The notes: a model not told the origin generated them from the sequence alone. 64,000 bases of DNA from Acidimicrobiaceae bacterium (GCA_013044385.1 JABEUN010000005.1:58816-122815), one strand, 5' to 3'. Positions 18,511-27,314 are shown, numbered from the stretch's first letter. A program made the numbers and translations.

Positions 18511-19196
18511 AACTACTCACATTGGGAAGTACCGAGATACTCGGGCGGCTCCCCTATGGATCGAATGCAACCCTCCTGCTTGAACTCACGTTGGGGGGCG
18601 AGAACATTCGAGCGGTCTACAAGCCAGAAAGCGGAGAACGGCCATTGTGGGACTACCCATCCGGGCTGTCACGACGTGAGGCCGCCGCTTATCAACTCGA
18701 CACCATTCTCGGGCTCAATGCGGTGCCTGAGACGATCGTCAGGTCAGATCTCCCCTTCGGCCCCGGCTCACTGCAACGATTTGTGGAGGCCGACTTCACC
18801 CAGCACTACTTCAGCCTGCTTGACCAGGAGGGACTCCACTCACAGTTGGCACGAATCTGCGCATTCGACCTAATTGCCAACAGTGGCGACCGGAAGTCAG
18901 GGCACATCCTCCTCGAACCCGCAACAAACAAGCTCTTCGCAATCGACAACGGACTTTCGTTCCATGAGGAGCCGAAGCTGAGGACGGTCATTTGGGAGTT
19001 CGGTGGAAGTCAAATAGACGAGGACATACTCGAGGCAGCTGCCAGATTGGCAAGTTCTGTTCCAGACGAACTTGCCCTCCTTCTGAGCGACCAGGAGGTC
19101 ACTTCGCTCAGAAGGAGGGCAAGGAGGGTCGCTCGAACGAAAAAGTTGCCGGTGGTCGAGCCTGATTACCGTCACTACCCGTGGCCCATTGTCTAA
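18471..19196 (+). CDS. SCO1664 family protein (kinase-like fold)
   Basis: About 241 residues of the SCO1664 family, third member of the phosphatase-DUF3090-SCO1664 cluster. It resembles phosphatidylinositol 3-/4-kinase-like proteins: AVYKPESGERPLWD looks like the nucleotide-binding lysine strand, AFDLIANSGDRKSGHILL like the catalytic loop with NxDRK, and LFAIDNGLSFH like the metal-binding segment. Start ATG 18471 has AGGGGA at 18459-18464. The mycothiol ligase gene mshC that often accompanies this cluster in other actinobacteria is not present here. Whether it phosphorylates anything is not known. Confidence 0.85.
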   Translation: MPEDQRQLSTHHLELLTLGSTEILGRLPYGSNATLLLELTLGGENIRAVYKPESGERPLWDYPSGLSRREAAAYQLDTILGLNAVPETIVRSDLPFGPGSLQRFVEADFTQHYFSLLDQEGLHSQLARICAFDLIANSGDRKSGHILLEPATNKLFAIDNGLSFHEEPKLRTVIWEFGGSQIDEDILEAAARLASSVPDELALLLSDQEVTSLRRRARRVARTKKLPVVEPDYRHYPWPIV

Positions 19197-19302
19197 TCCG
19201 GCGGCACGAATTTGATACCGGCCGTCCTTACTACATCTCCCACCAAACTATGGATCATGTAGTCTGTCATGCACCGAGGCAAGTCACAAAAGGGAGGGCT
19301 GA

Positions 19303-21789
19303 ATGCCGGCATTGAATCTCACATCCAAGCTGCTCTCTTACGCAAAAGTGGCAAAGTTCAATGCCGTCTCGCTGACGACGTTGAATCAGTTCCACATTGG
19401 TGAAGAACAGCAATTCAACCTCCCAGCCAACACGAAGCTCCGTGTTGAGTTCGGAGACTGGTTCAATGGGAGGAGCAGCTGGCTCCTTTTTCGACTCAGG
19501 TTTGAAACTCCTTTTACTGGACTTACGCGGCCCGCTCTGATCCTGGGACCAGATATCGACGCTGCGGAGTCAAAGCTGATAACTATGAGGCCAGACGGTG
19601 ATGGCGGGTACATAGCAATCGCCTACTACATCGGTCAGGCCTACTGTGCCCTCCGACCCTCAGTTCGAGCTATCTCTATTCCACAACCAACCGTCGAGGT
19701 CGCTGTTCTCAACCCTGGACTCGGAAAGGCGATAGCTGCCTTGTCGCTGGTCGACAACGCGGTTGGTACGAAAACCGAGTCGGCGAGGTCCACGATTGCT
19801 GACCTGCAAAGCTTCGCATGGCTCACTGCCAGGGATGCCCGAAAGATGGCCGGATATGTCAAAGACGCCCTTATGGGGGTCGAGTCGATGGTGGTGCCCG
19901 AATCGCCACCCACCGACCTGACTGAGTACGAGACCTGGTTCCATAGAAATACCGAAATCTCTACGGACACCTATGAGCATGCACGGGAACTTTCGGAGGC
20001 TTTCCCAATTCGTCCGAAGTTCTCGGTAGTGGTCCCTACCTACCGCTCGAACGAACTCTACCTACGAGACATGGTCGAATCAGTCAAACGGCAGATCTAC
20101 AACAACTGGGAACTGATCCTGATTGACGACGGCTCCGGATCGGAAATCCTCACGAAGCTCCTCGAATCACTCCAGAAGTCCGAAGCGCGTCTCAGGGTCA
20201 TCTCTCGGCACGAGAATCTAGGGATATCGGCAACCACCAACGAAGGGATAGACGCCTCAACTGGAGACTACGTGGTCTTCGTTGACCACGACGACCTTCT
20301 TGAGCCCGACGCACTCTTTTGGATGGCCGATGCGACCAACCGATACCCAGGCGCTTCATTGATCTATACCGACGAGGACAAGATCAACGAAGCTGGCCGG
20401 CTCTCGGCCCCCCACTTCAAGCCGGACTGGAATCCGCTGCTGTTTCTCGGTTACAACTACATAAACCACTTGACGGCCGTCGACGCAGAACTCGCCAAGA
20501 GGACAAGACTGCGGAGCGAGTTCGATGGCGCTCAGGATTATGACTTTCTCCTCAGGGTGACGGGCCAGATAGAGGACTCCCAAATTGTCCACATCCCGAG
20601 AGTGCTTTATCACTGGCGAGCGGTCGGAGGGTCTACAGCATTGGACGAAGGTGAGAAGTCCGACGCTCTCACCAAAGGCTTGGCCGCAGTCAGAGGCTAC
20701 CTGGACGCCAACTTTCAAGGCGCAACTGCAGATCTCAAGGACCGCAAGATAGACGTGAAGTTCCCAGTTCCCAACCCCGCTCCGTCGGTGGCGATAGTAA
20801 TCCCAACGAGGGACGGGTACCTCCTCCTAAAAGAGGCGATAGAGACCTGCCTCACAGTCACTGAGTACCCCAACTTCAACATATACGTGATCGACAACCA
20901 GAGCACTGACCGGTCTACCCTCGACTATTTGAAGGAGTTGAGCGACGCCCACAAGGTGAAAGTGTTCCCTTACGATGCACCGTTCAACTTCGCCGCAATG
21001 CACAATGCGGTCATTCCACTTCTCGACGAGGACCTTATTCTCCTGTTAAACAACGACACGAGCACGGTCTCTCCGAACTGGCTATCAGAGATGGTAGGTC
21101 TGATCGACCGATTTGCCACGAAGGTAGTTGGGGCGAAACTCCTCTACGGAGACGGCACGGTCCAGCACGCTGGAGTAATGGCAGGGATGGGAGGCGGAGC
21201 TGGACACTTTGGGCTGAACGTCCCCCAGGACGACCCCGGATACCAGCGACGATTCTCGCTCACCCAGAATCTCACGGCGGTGACAGGAGCGTGCCTACTG
21301 ATGGATCGGAAGGTATACCTGGAAGTTGGCGGAATGAACGAGGCAGAACTCCCGGTCGCGTTCAACGACATCGACCTCTGCTTCAGAACAATTTCCACCG
21401 GATACCGGGTGGCGTGGACTCCTAAAGCAGTACTGATCCACCACGAATCCAAGACCCGTGGTCTTGATGGAGATGACCCATGGAAAACGGTCAGGATCCA
21501 AGGTGAAGTTTCATACCTCAAGTTGACTTGGCCCCAGTATGTGCTGGATGATCCGAACTACAACCCGAACCTCGACATCTTGGGAAACACCTTCAACAAT
21601 GCCAGAGAGCCGAGACTCCCCTCGCTTGCGACCTTCGTCATTGCACACTTCAAAGATGACGGGAAGGATATCCACGACAGTCTCGAAAAGCTCTCCTTCA
21701 ATCGAGCCGAGCAGCTTCGGCATCGATATGGACTGCGGTTGGCACGGGATCCCATGGAAGCTCGACGTAAGAATCTGCCGATGACTTGA
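19303..21789 (+). CDS. Double GT2 glycosyltransferase
   Basis: An 828-residue protein with two family 2 glycosyltransferase domains. A ~230-residue beta-rich N-terminal part with no recognised motif comes first. The first GT-A domain starts near residue 239 (FSVVVPTYRSNELY) and has VFVDHDDLLEP as the DxD region. The second starts near residue 495 (VAIVIPTRDGYLLL) and has LLLNNDT and the acceptor-side FNDIDLCFR (ED-like). Such proteins make cell-surface rhamnan, O-antigen or galactan-like glycans. ATG 19303 follows GGGAGGG. It stands alone, so the glycan cannot be named. Confidence 0.88.
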   Translation: MPALNLTSKLLSYAKVAKFNAVSLTTLNQFHIGEEQQFNLPANTKLRVEFGDWFNGRSSWLLFRLRFETPFTGLTRPALILGPDIDAAESKLITMRPDGDGGYIAIAYYIGQAYCALRPSVRAISIPQPTVEVAVLNPGLGKAIAALSLVDNAVGTKTESARSTIADLQSFAWLTARDARKMAGYVKDALMGVESMVVPESPPTDLTEYETWFHRNTEISTDTYEHARELSEAFPIRPKFSVVVPTYRSNELYLRDMVESVKRQIYNNWELILIDDGSGSEILTKLLESLQKSEARLRVISRHENLGISATTNEGIDASTGDYVVFVDHDDLLEPDALFWMADATNRYPGASLIYTDEDKINEAGRLSAPHFKPDWNPLLFLGYNYINHLTAVDAELAKRTRLRSEFDGAQDYDFLLRVTGQIEDSQIVHIPRVLYHWRAVGGSTALDEGEKSDALTKGLAAVRGYLDANFQGATADLKDRKIDVKFPVPNPAPSVAIVIPTRDGYLLLKEAIETCLTVTEYPNFNIYVIDNQSTDRSTLDYLKELSDAHKVKVFPYDAPFNFAAMHNAVIPLLDEDLILLLNNDTSTVSPNWLSEMVGLIDRFATKVVGAKLLYGDGTVQHAGVMAGMGGGAGHFGLNVPQDDPGYQRRFSLTQNLTAVTGACLLMDRKVYLEVGGMNEAELPVAFNDIDLCFRTISTGYRVAWTPKAVLIHHESKTRGLDGDDPWKTVRIQGEVSYLKLTWPQYVLDDPNYNPNLDILGNTFNNAREPRLPSLATFVIAHFKDDGKDIHDSLEKLSFNRAEQLRHRYGLRLARDPMEARRKNLPMT

Positions 21790-22353
21790 GAGCCCACCCT
21801 CGTTGGGAATGAGCTGCAAGACAACCCCCACTCGTATCGGAAGGTGGTTTACCACTCTATCCAACCAATGCGTTATGGAATCCAACCTGGGACGGAACAG
21901 ACCAACTCCAGTCCGTCTAACTCTGACGCCTCAACCAGTGGTGCCCGCCACTAAGTCGGGACACCACCCAGATTAGACGACTCAGAGATTGCACTTTGCG
22001 GCCGGCAACATTGACTCGTCGACCGAGGTCTATATATTGCTATTTTCAAATCGACAAAGCCTCGACCTGTCGCCGAATTGAGGAAGAAAAAACGGTCATT
22101 CCGGCACTTTGAGGAAGACACTAGGGCGTCTTTACCGAGAGGTAAACGCTACGCATCCTCCTACATTCTGGGCTCACCTGCGCTCGGGACCAAATTCGCC
22201 TCGGTTGAGAACTTCACCAATTAGGTCTGACATGGCAGCAAGTGAGAGTCTCCGAAGCCTCCCAGTTTGCACAATGGTCAACTCCCCGAGCGTTTTTCAG
22301 GTCAACTCAGACGGCCAAGGCAGAGGCCCATTCCAAATTCCAACATTAGTAAG
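21790..22353. other. Gap between the glycosyltransferase and tRNA-Leu genes
   Basis: No convincing protein gene. The plus-strand frame from 22109 runs antisense through the tRNA and is rejected. The stretch holds a good sigma70-like promoter on the plus strand (separate entry), a small hairpin TTTACC-gaga-GGTAAA at 22131-22146, and a 9-base direct repeat GGTCAACTC at 22276-22284 and 22300-22308. A small untranslated transcript is possible. Confidence 0.45.
22011..22038 (+). promoter_or_regulatory. Sigma70-like promoter with no downstream gene
   Basis: TTGACT at 22011-22016 and TATATT at 22033-22038 are separated by 16 bases, close to the housekeeping consensus. Nothing protein-coding lies in the following ~300 bases on this strand, which then run antisense to the tRNA and the 3' end of the MaoC gene. 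Confidence 0.35.
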
Positions 22354-22436
22354 TACCCGGGGCGGGAGTCGAACCCGCATGACCTTGCGGTCCGGGGGGT
22401 TTAAGCCCCCTGCGTCTACCATTCCGCCACCCGGGC
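22354..22436 (-). tRNA. tRNA-Leu (anticodon UAA)
   Basis: An 83-nt tRNA. The 7-bp acceptor stem GCCCGGG pairs with CCCGGGT (G-U at the first pair), with discriminator A. The D-arm has GGCGGAATGGTAGACGC. The anticodon arm GGGGG-CTTAAAC-CCCCC gives anticodon TAA. The long variable arm (CGGACCGCAAGGTCATG) marks a class II tRNA. The T-arm GCGGGTTCGACTCCCGC is perfect. No CCA is encoded (CTT follows). Its 5' end is 5 nt after the stop codon of the MaoC-type gene, so it is probably co-transcribed and cut out of that mRNA. Confidence 0.95.
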
Positions 22437-22441
22437 CGGTG

Positions 22442-23290
22442 CTAGGACCTGAACCTGAAGACACCCATGTCAAGAACTATCTCGCCACCTTGGGTCTCAG
22501 TTCTGAACAGTGCCCCCTCACTCTCCTCCCAGATGCTCACACTGAGAAGATCACCGGGGTATACCGGTGAGACAAACCTACCGGAAATTAACCCGAAACG
22601 GCCAACGTCACCGTCACAGACCTCATTGAGCAGTGCCCTAGCGGTGAAGCCGTAGGTACAGAGCCCGTGCAGGATCGGCCGCTCGAATCCAGCAAGTTCT
22701 GCGAATCCTGGGTCGGAGTGTAATGGATTACGATCACCCGAAAGTCGGTAGATCAGGGCTTGATCGAACGCAGTTTCATAGGTGATCACCAGATCAGGAT
22801 CCCTTGGCGGCAGCTCTACGGCCTTGATCGGCCCACCTCTTTCGCCGCCGAAACCGCCCTCTCCCCTGATGAACGCAGATGACTTCAACGTGAACAGATC
22901 GACTCCGGAACCCTTATCCTTGGTCACAGTCTCGGTGACCACGAGCGCCCCAGAGCCCTTGTCGTAGATGCCGGTAACCTTGGTCCTAGATACAGCGGTC
23001 GCAGCGGTTGGCAGGTTGGAATGAATCTCCACGTACTGCTCTCCATGGAGTAGCATCGCGGGATCGAACTGGCCGATACGAGTCCACAACGAAGTCGGTG
23101 GGCGTCCGGACGCGATCACGGCAAAGGTAGGAAGTACGCTCAGGTCTACACCAATGGAGTTCTCAGTCGTGAATTCCAGTTCTGAAGTCGATGCACCCAC
23201 ACCGAGAGCGTAGAGCATTACATCTCGTTCATCCCAGGAGTTCTCGTAGGGTTCGCACTCGTAACCGACTGCATCGATATTGATGGACAT
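22442..23290 (-). CDS. MaoC-family (R)-specific enoyl-CoA hydratase
   Basis: A 282-residue protein with two hot-dog folds in tandem, like eukaryotic MFE-2 hydratase 2 and mycobacterial MaoC proteins. It hydrates 2-enoyl-CoA to (R)-3-hydroxyacyl-CoA. The N-terminal half is the substrate-shaping domain. The C-terminal half carries the active-site signature YRLSGDRNPLHSDPGFA (catalytic Asp and His) and GLCTYGFTAR. Its start at ATG 23290 is separated by 36 nt from a divergent acyltransferase gene. The stop lies 5 nt before tRNA-Leu. Activity is likely, as the catalytic residues are intact. Confidence 0.9.
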   Translation of the reverse strand: MSINIDAVGYECEPYENSWDERDVMLYALGVGASTSELEFTTENSIGVDLSVLPTFAVIASGRPPTSLWTRIGQFDPAMLLHGEQYVEIHSNLPTAATAVSRTKVTGIYDKGSGALVVTETVTKDKGSGVDLFTLKSSAFIRGEGGFGGERGGPIKAVELPPRDPDLVITYETAFDQALIYRLSGDRNPLHSDPGFAELAGFERPILHGLCTYGFTARALLNEVCDGDVGRFGLISGRFVSPVYPGDLLSVSIWEESEGALFRTETQGGEIVLDMGVFRFRS

Positions 23291-23326
23291 GGACCTCCAA
23301 GCTATCGGGCGGGTAGCATCTAACTC

Positions 23327-24208
23327 GTGACCCAGCGAGCCGCAATGGCAACGGTAGAGAGTTCCGAGGGACCTACCTCAACAGCGAATCCTAGCAAAGT
23401 GACGGCGGGAAACGAATCGATCGACTCAACATCGATAGATCACTGGGGTCGTTCGGAGGATTTCCGCAAGGCTCTCAGATCTGCGTTCGATCCCATCTAT
23501 CGCTACTGGTTCAGAGTGGAGTGGGAAGGCCTCGATAAGATTCCAAAGCAAGGTCCAGCCCTTCTGGTCGCCAACCACTCAGGTGCACTACCCCCAGACG
23601 CTCTTTCGATAATGCAAGGAATCGAACAGGGCATCGGCCGTCCCGTATACGGCCTCGCCGACAATCTGTTCAGGACGATCCCCGCACTGAACATAGCGTG
23701 GTCGAGAGGTGGGGGTGTCTCCGCAAATCCTGACAACGCGTATCGACTTCTTGCAGATGAGGGCCAACTGGTTCTTGCGTTCCCAGAAGGGATTCGTGGA
23801 CCACTCAAGCCCTTTTCCGAGAGGTACACGCTCCGCCGCTTCGGAAGGGGAGGTTTCGTCGAGACGGCCATGAGGGCCGGAGTTCCGATTATTCCGATCG
23901 CCGTAGTAGGGGCGGAGGAGTCGATGCCAGTAATCGCCCGCGTGCCGATACCGAAGTCCCAGATTGGGATCCCGTACCTACCAATAACACTGAACCACGT
24001 CCTATTTGGCCCAGTGCTCGGCAGCGTGCTCTGGTTTCCCGCCAAGATACGTATCCGGGTACTTGAACCAGTAGTAATTGATGCAGAGCCAGGTGAGGCA
24101 CGTTATTCGCGGTCCAAAGTACTGGAAGAGTCGACAAAGATCGAAGAGCTTATAAAGCGCGCCATCACGGATATGTTGCGGCGCCGCAAGAATGTGATAC
24201 TCGGGTAG
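23327..24208 (+). CDS. Lysophospholipid acyltransferase (PlsC-like)
   Basis: A 293-residue acyltransferase of the PlsC superfamily, transferring acyl groups to a glycerolipid or related acceptor at the membrane. The catalytic block reads LLVANHSGALPPDAL: the spacing is His-X6-Asp, not the canonical HX4D, as in a divergent actinobacterial subgroup. FPEGIRGPLKPF matches the EGxR acceptor-binding block, and VPIIPIAVVGAEE matches block IV. A 45-residue polar N-terminus precedes it. The start is GTG 23327 or ATG 23345. It forms an operon with the epimerase 3 nt downstream. Confidence 0.85.
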   Translation: MTQRAAMATVESSEGPTSTANPSKVTAGNESIDSTSIDHWGRSEDFRKALRSAFDPIYRYWFRVEWEGLDKIPKQGPALLVANHSGALPPDALSIMQGIEQGIGRPVYGLADNLFRTIPALNIAWSRGGGVSANPDNAYRLLADEGQLVLAFPEGIRGPLKPFSERYTLRRFGRGGFVETAMRAGVPIIPIAVVGAEESMPVIARVPIPKSQIGIPYLPITLNHVLFGPVLGSVLWFPAKIRIRVLEPVVIDAEPGEARYSRSKVLEESTKIEELIKRAITDMLRRRKNVILG

Positions 24209-24211
24209 ATC

Positions 24212-25204
24212 GTGCCACGTAGAGCTCTCGTGACCGGTCTTTCGAGCTTCTGGGGCTTCCGGACTGCCAAACAGCTCGTCGAGTCTGGCGACTTCGAACT
24301 TGTGGTAGGTGTCGACTCCAGTCCACCACCTGAACCACTCGACGGGTTGGACTACATCAGGTCCGACCAGTCCTACTCGTCGCTCGCAAGGCTCGTGAAA
24401 CGGACCGAGGTGGATACCATTGTCCATACTTTTCTGGTTCTTTCGAGTGCCTCGATCAGTCGGCGGGCTATGCACGAGATAAACGTTATCGGCACCATGA
24501 ATCTGCTCGGAGCTGCGGGACAGAGCGGCTCAAAGGTGAAGCAGATAGTCGTAAAATCCTCCTCCTTGATATACGGCTCCAGTTTCCGGGACCCTACATT
24601 CTTTACCGAGACCAGCCCACGCGCATTCTCTCCCAGAACCGAGATCGAGAGATCGCTGATCGAGGCCGAGGCATACATACAGGAGTTCGCCGAGGATAAG
24701 CCCCATGTCGACCTGTGTGTCCTCCGGTTTCCGAATGTGATAGGCCCTACAGTCGAAGCCGACCTGTCCCAAGCTCTGATTCGGGGTGTGGCCCCAGTCG
24801 TGCTGGGGTTCGATCCACTTCTCCAGTTCGTCGACGAGGAGGAGGTGCTATCGGTCATCCGCTTTGTCACTGGGAACTCGCTCTCAGGCGTCTACAACGT
24901 CTCGGGAGACGGTCGCATACCATGGAGCAGCGTATACACCGAAGCCATGGCCAGACCGCTTCCGATCTCGCCATTAATGTCGGAGCAGTTCACCCGACTC
25001 TATCAAGCTTTGGGTATAGCCAAAGTCCCACGCGAACTCATAGATCTCCTCCGCTTCGGCAGGGGTATCGATAATCGCAAACTGAAGAATGCAGGATACG
25101 AATACGGTCAGACAACCTCCGAAGCTGTCAGATCATTTGCCGAGTATGCAGCATCGCTCAGGTCGGAGCCACCTTCGATCGAAGAGCCAAAAGCTATTAT
25201 CTGA
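24212..25204 (+). CDS. NAD-dependent epimerase/dehydratase (extended SDR)
   Basis: A 330-residue Rossmann-fold protein of the GalE-like extended short-chain dehydrogenases. ALVTGLSSFWG is the nucleotide-binding turn (altered GxxGxxG), VVGVDSS ends the second strand with its acidic residue, and KSSSLIYGSS carries the catalytic Ser and Tyr. NVIGPT and the C-terminal substrate region follow. GTG 24212 begins 3 nt after the acyltransferase stop, so the pair is co-translated. A similar pairing of a sugar epimerase-like gene with a PlsC-like gene is found in mycobacteria. The substrate is unknown. Its end overlaps the convergent membrane-protein gene by 8 nt. Confidence 0.85.
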   Translation: MPRRALVTGLSSFWGFRTAKQLVESGDFELVVGVDSSPPPEPLDGLDYIRSDQSYSSLARLVKRTEVDTIVHTFLVLSSASISRRAMHEINVIGTMNLLGAAGQSGSKVKQIVVKSSSLIYGSSFRDPTFFTETSPRAFSPRTEIERSLIEAEAYIQEFAEDKPHVDLCVLRFPNVIGPTVEADLSQALIRGVAPVVLGFDPLLQFVDEEEVLSVIRFVTGNSLSGVYNVSGDGRIPWSSVYTEAMARPLPISPLMSEQFTRLYQALGIAKVPRELIDLLRFGRGIDNRKLKNAGYEYGQTTSEAVRSFAEYAASLRSEPPSIEEPKAII

Positions 25205-25682
25205 TGTCAAACTTCGCGGGGATCTTGAGGTCCTTGGGCAACAGCGCGCTTCGCACTCGAAGTCGGAATATGACGATGTAAATGACCAGCGCCGCTCCTC
25301 CGAGCATCGCTGGGGTTCCCCTAAACCAAGCGGCCACGCCGAATAAGGCAGACATTCCGAGACCTGTAGCCAAGCCGGCCCGATTCGCCTTTGCCCGAGC
25401 AAAGACGTTGTGGTAGGCGTCCTTCGAATCCACTCCGAGCATCAGAAGCTCATACAATGCCTCACCGGCTTTGGTTTCAGGGAGCTTATGACTCTTTGTC
25501 TGGCTCGCCCACAGAAGTACCAGTGCGGTATTGAGGACCGTTGCGCTGATAATCTCTATCAGCAGCTTTCCACCATTAAACGGCAAGAAGAGCAGCAGCA
25601 GTCCCTCCAGTGGTGCGAGCACCGAGAGCTTCGAGCAGACCTGCTCAAGCTCCCCCTCCTTCCATCTGGGCGCACCGTTCAT
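25197..25682 (-). CDS. Small membrane protein of unknown function
   Basis: About 161 residues; I do not recognise the family. Hydrophobic segments are near residues 25-40, 45-60 and, in a pair, 105-140, so three or four membrane helices are likely. A soluble stretch (residues 65-95, GEALYELLMLGVDSKDAYHN) lies between. It ends with a basic tail. The start is set at ATG 25682, which has AAAGGTCGG upstream; an ATG 11 codons earlier has no site. Composition and hydropathy look like a real protein, but there is no functional clue from neighbours. Confidence 0.6.
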   Translation of the reverse strand: MNGAPRWKEGELEQVCSKLSVLAPLEGLLLLFLPFNGGKLLIEIISATVLNTALVLLWASQTKSHKLPETKAGEALYELLMLGVDSKDAYHNVFARAKANRAGLATGLGMSALFGVAAWFRGTPAMLGGAALVIYIVIFRLRVRSALLPKDLKIPAKFDIR

Positions 25683-25874
25683 CGCACCAACCGACCTTTC
25701 GAACCGTTGCAACACATTTTAGTTCGATTCCTCGGCAATGCATCTAGCAAACTTAGACCTGCAACACCTACCAACACTTCAGCCAACCGATTCGACTCCT
25801 TCAACTATTGTGGCTCTGATTGGGTAACAAGCCCGTGGTCCAGCGACCGAACTCGAACCCATAGGTGGAGCAGG

Positions 25875-26702
25875 ATGAAGTTCACAGACACGATTATCAC
25901 TTATCATCAAATCGGACCTGACGGCGCTTTAGTCAGCCGTCCGATACCTGAGTCACCGTTCCTTGAGACCGCAGTGGTGCACCCCTGTGTCGTTCAAATC
26001 CGATTCAACCGGAGTCAGGCAAGAAACGCCATATCGGGCCTGATGGTGGACGAGGTGGAGCGGGTTTTCGACGTGGCAGAATCCAACGGCTCCGAGGTAA
26101 GGGCAATTATCCTCTCAGGCGACAGCAAGGCATTCTGCGCAGGAGCAGAACTTGAATCGCTGCGTTCGGCCAAGCGGCAGGCCGACTCGGGGGATCTGCA
26201 GAGCGCAAGAGCGCTCCTCGAGAGGGTATATCAGGTCTTTCTGCGCCCGCTGAGATCCACAATTCCGACAATCGCCTGCATCGATGGTGCAGCAGTAGGC
26301 GCCGGACTAAACATAGCGCTCGGCGCTGACGTTCGGATAGCGTCCGTTGGGGCATACTTCGAGAGTCGGTTCCTCAAGATCGGACTGCACCCAGGTGGAG
26401 GGCACACGTGGCTGCTGGATAGGGCGATCGGATCCGCCAATGCAAAGAGGATGGCGCTTTTCAACCAGCGCATCGATGCCGCCGAGGCTACCCGAATCGG
26501 ACTTGTCCAACTACTAACCTCCGATCCAGTTGAGTGCGAGAGGGCCGCTATCGAACTCGCCAGACCACTATTAGATGCGAATCGGGACCTGATGTTAGCA
26601 ATAATGGGTTCGCTCGGGATGGCGTCACGATCTACGCACGAAGATACACTGCGGCACGAGACAGACGTCCAGGTGAAGGGGCTCAGTCGGCTAACTCTCT
26701 AG
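25875..26702 (+). CDS. Crotonase-superfamily protein lacking both hydratase glutamates
   Basis: A 275-residue enoyl-CoA hydratase/isomerase-fold protein. The oxyanion-hole segments are present: AFCAGAELESL and GAAVGAGLNIALGADVRIAS. At the positions of the two catalytic glutamates of classical enoyl-CoA hydratase, Asn (GLNIAL) and Phe (SRFLKIGLHPGGG) stand instead. Hydratase activity is therefore doubtful; isomerase, hydrolase or another CoA chemistry is possible. ATG 25875 has GGTGGAG at 25864-25870. The long open frame upstream (from 25410) overlaps the opposite-strand gene and is not coding. It stands alone. Confidence 0.85.
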   Translation: MKFTDTIITYHQIGPDGALVSRPIPESPFLETAVVHPCVVQIRFNRSQARNAISGLMVDEVERVFDVAESNGSEVRAIILSGDSKAFCAGAELESLRSAKRQADSGDLQSARALLERVYQVFLRPLRSTIPTIACIDGAAVGAGLNIALGADVRIASVGAYFESRFLKIGLHPGGGHTWLLDRAIGSANAKRMALFNQRIDAAEATRIGLVQLLTSDPVECERAAIELARPLLDANRDLMLAIMGSLGMASRSTHEDTLRHETDVQVKGLSRLTL

Positions 26703-26717
26703 CGACATCGACAAGTT

Positions 26718-27314
26718 TCATCTAAGTATCCACTTTGTGATCAGGTCCTGTCGGCGATCAACCCACTCTTCGAACGTCATCGCATACCATATGTGGTCCT
26801 CCCACACGCCGTTTATCTCGATGTAGCGCTTTGCAAGACCCTCTTCGGCAATTGCCAACTTCTCGACGACTCTTCGACTCCTCGCGTTCCTGGGCAGGAT
26901 TGAGATCTGTACTCTGTGCAGTCGAGCCTCTTCGAATGCGAACCTTAGTGCAACCACGACTGCCTCGGGAATATAACCCTTTCCGGCCTCTGCCTGGTCG
27001 ACCCAGTAACCAATGGTGCAGTTCTGCACGGGTCCCCTCTGGACGCCGGAAATATTTGCCTCACCTACAAACCGGTTATCCACAAAGACCCCAAATGCAT
27101 ACGCTGAATCTCGTCGCCAGTCTTCGTCCCTAGCCCTGCAGAGCATCTCGAACCCAGCTTTACCTAGCGACTCCACCCTCGCGGACTGGAGTAGTGGCTC
27201 CCAGACGTTCAGCCAATCCTTACAGCGAATCCTTACCTCGATCCACTGGTCGTAGTCAGATGGCTTAAGCGTCCTCAGTTCGATACGTGCTCCTCGCCAA
27301 CTCCTCGCCACCAA
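26718..27314 (-). CDS. GNAT-family N-acetyltransferase (RimJ/RimL-like)
   Basis: A 198-residue GNAT acetyltransferase with the RimJ/RimL pattern: IELRTLKPSDYDQW at the start, GVFVDNRFVGEANISGV in the middle, then IGYWVDQAEAGKGYIPEAVV as the acetyl-CoA binding loop and FEEARLHRVQISILPRNARS. Such enzymes acetylate ribosomal proteins, other protein N-termini or small amines. The start is TTG 27314 or the next codon GTG, both behind AGAAGGGGGAG. It sits 51 nt after DUF501 at the 3' end of the cox operon, but a role there is not implied by its family. Confidence 0.88.
   Translation of the reverse strand: MVARSWRGARIELRTLKPSDYDQWIEVRIRCKDWLNVWEPLLQSARVESLGKAGFEMLCRARDEDWRRDSAYAFGVFVDNRFVGEANISGVQRGPVQNCTIGYWVDQAEAGKGYIPEAVVVALRFAFEEARLHRVQISILPRNARSRRVVEKLAIAEEGLAKRYIEINGVWEDHIWYAMTFEEWVDRRQDLITKWILR

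Noticed and set aside
22109..22570. 153-codon plus-strand frame
   Set aside because: Runs antisense through the tRNA-Leu gene and into the MaoC gene; no homology signal.
25410..25874. N-terminal extension of the crotonase frame
   Set aside because: Lies antisense to a hydrophobic membrane-protein gene, and a strong ribosome binding site marks the start at 25875.
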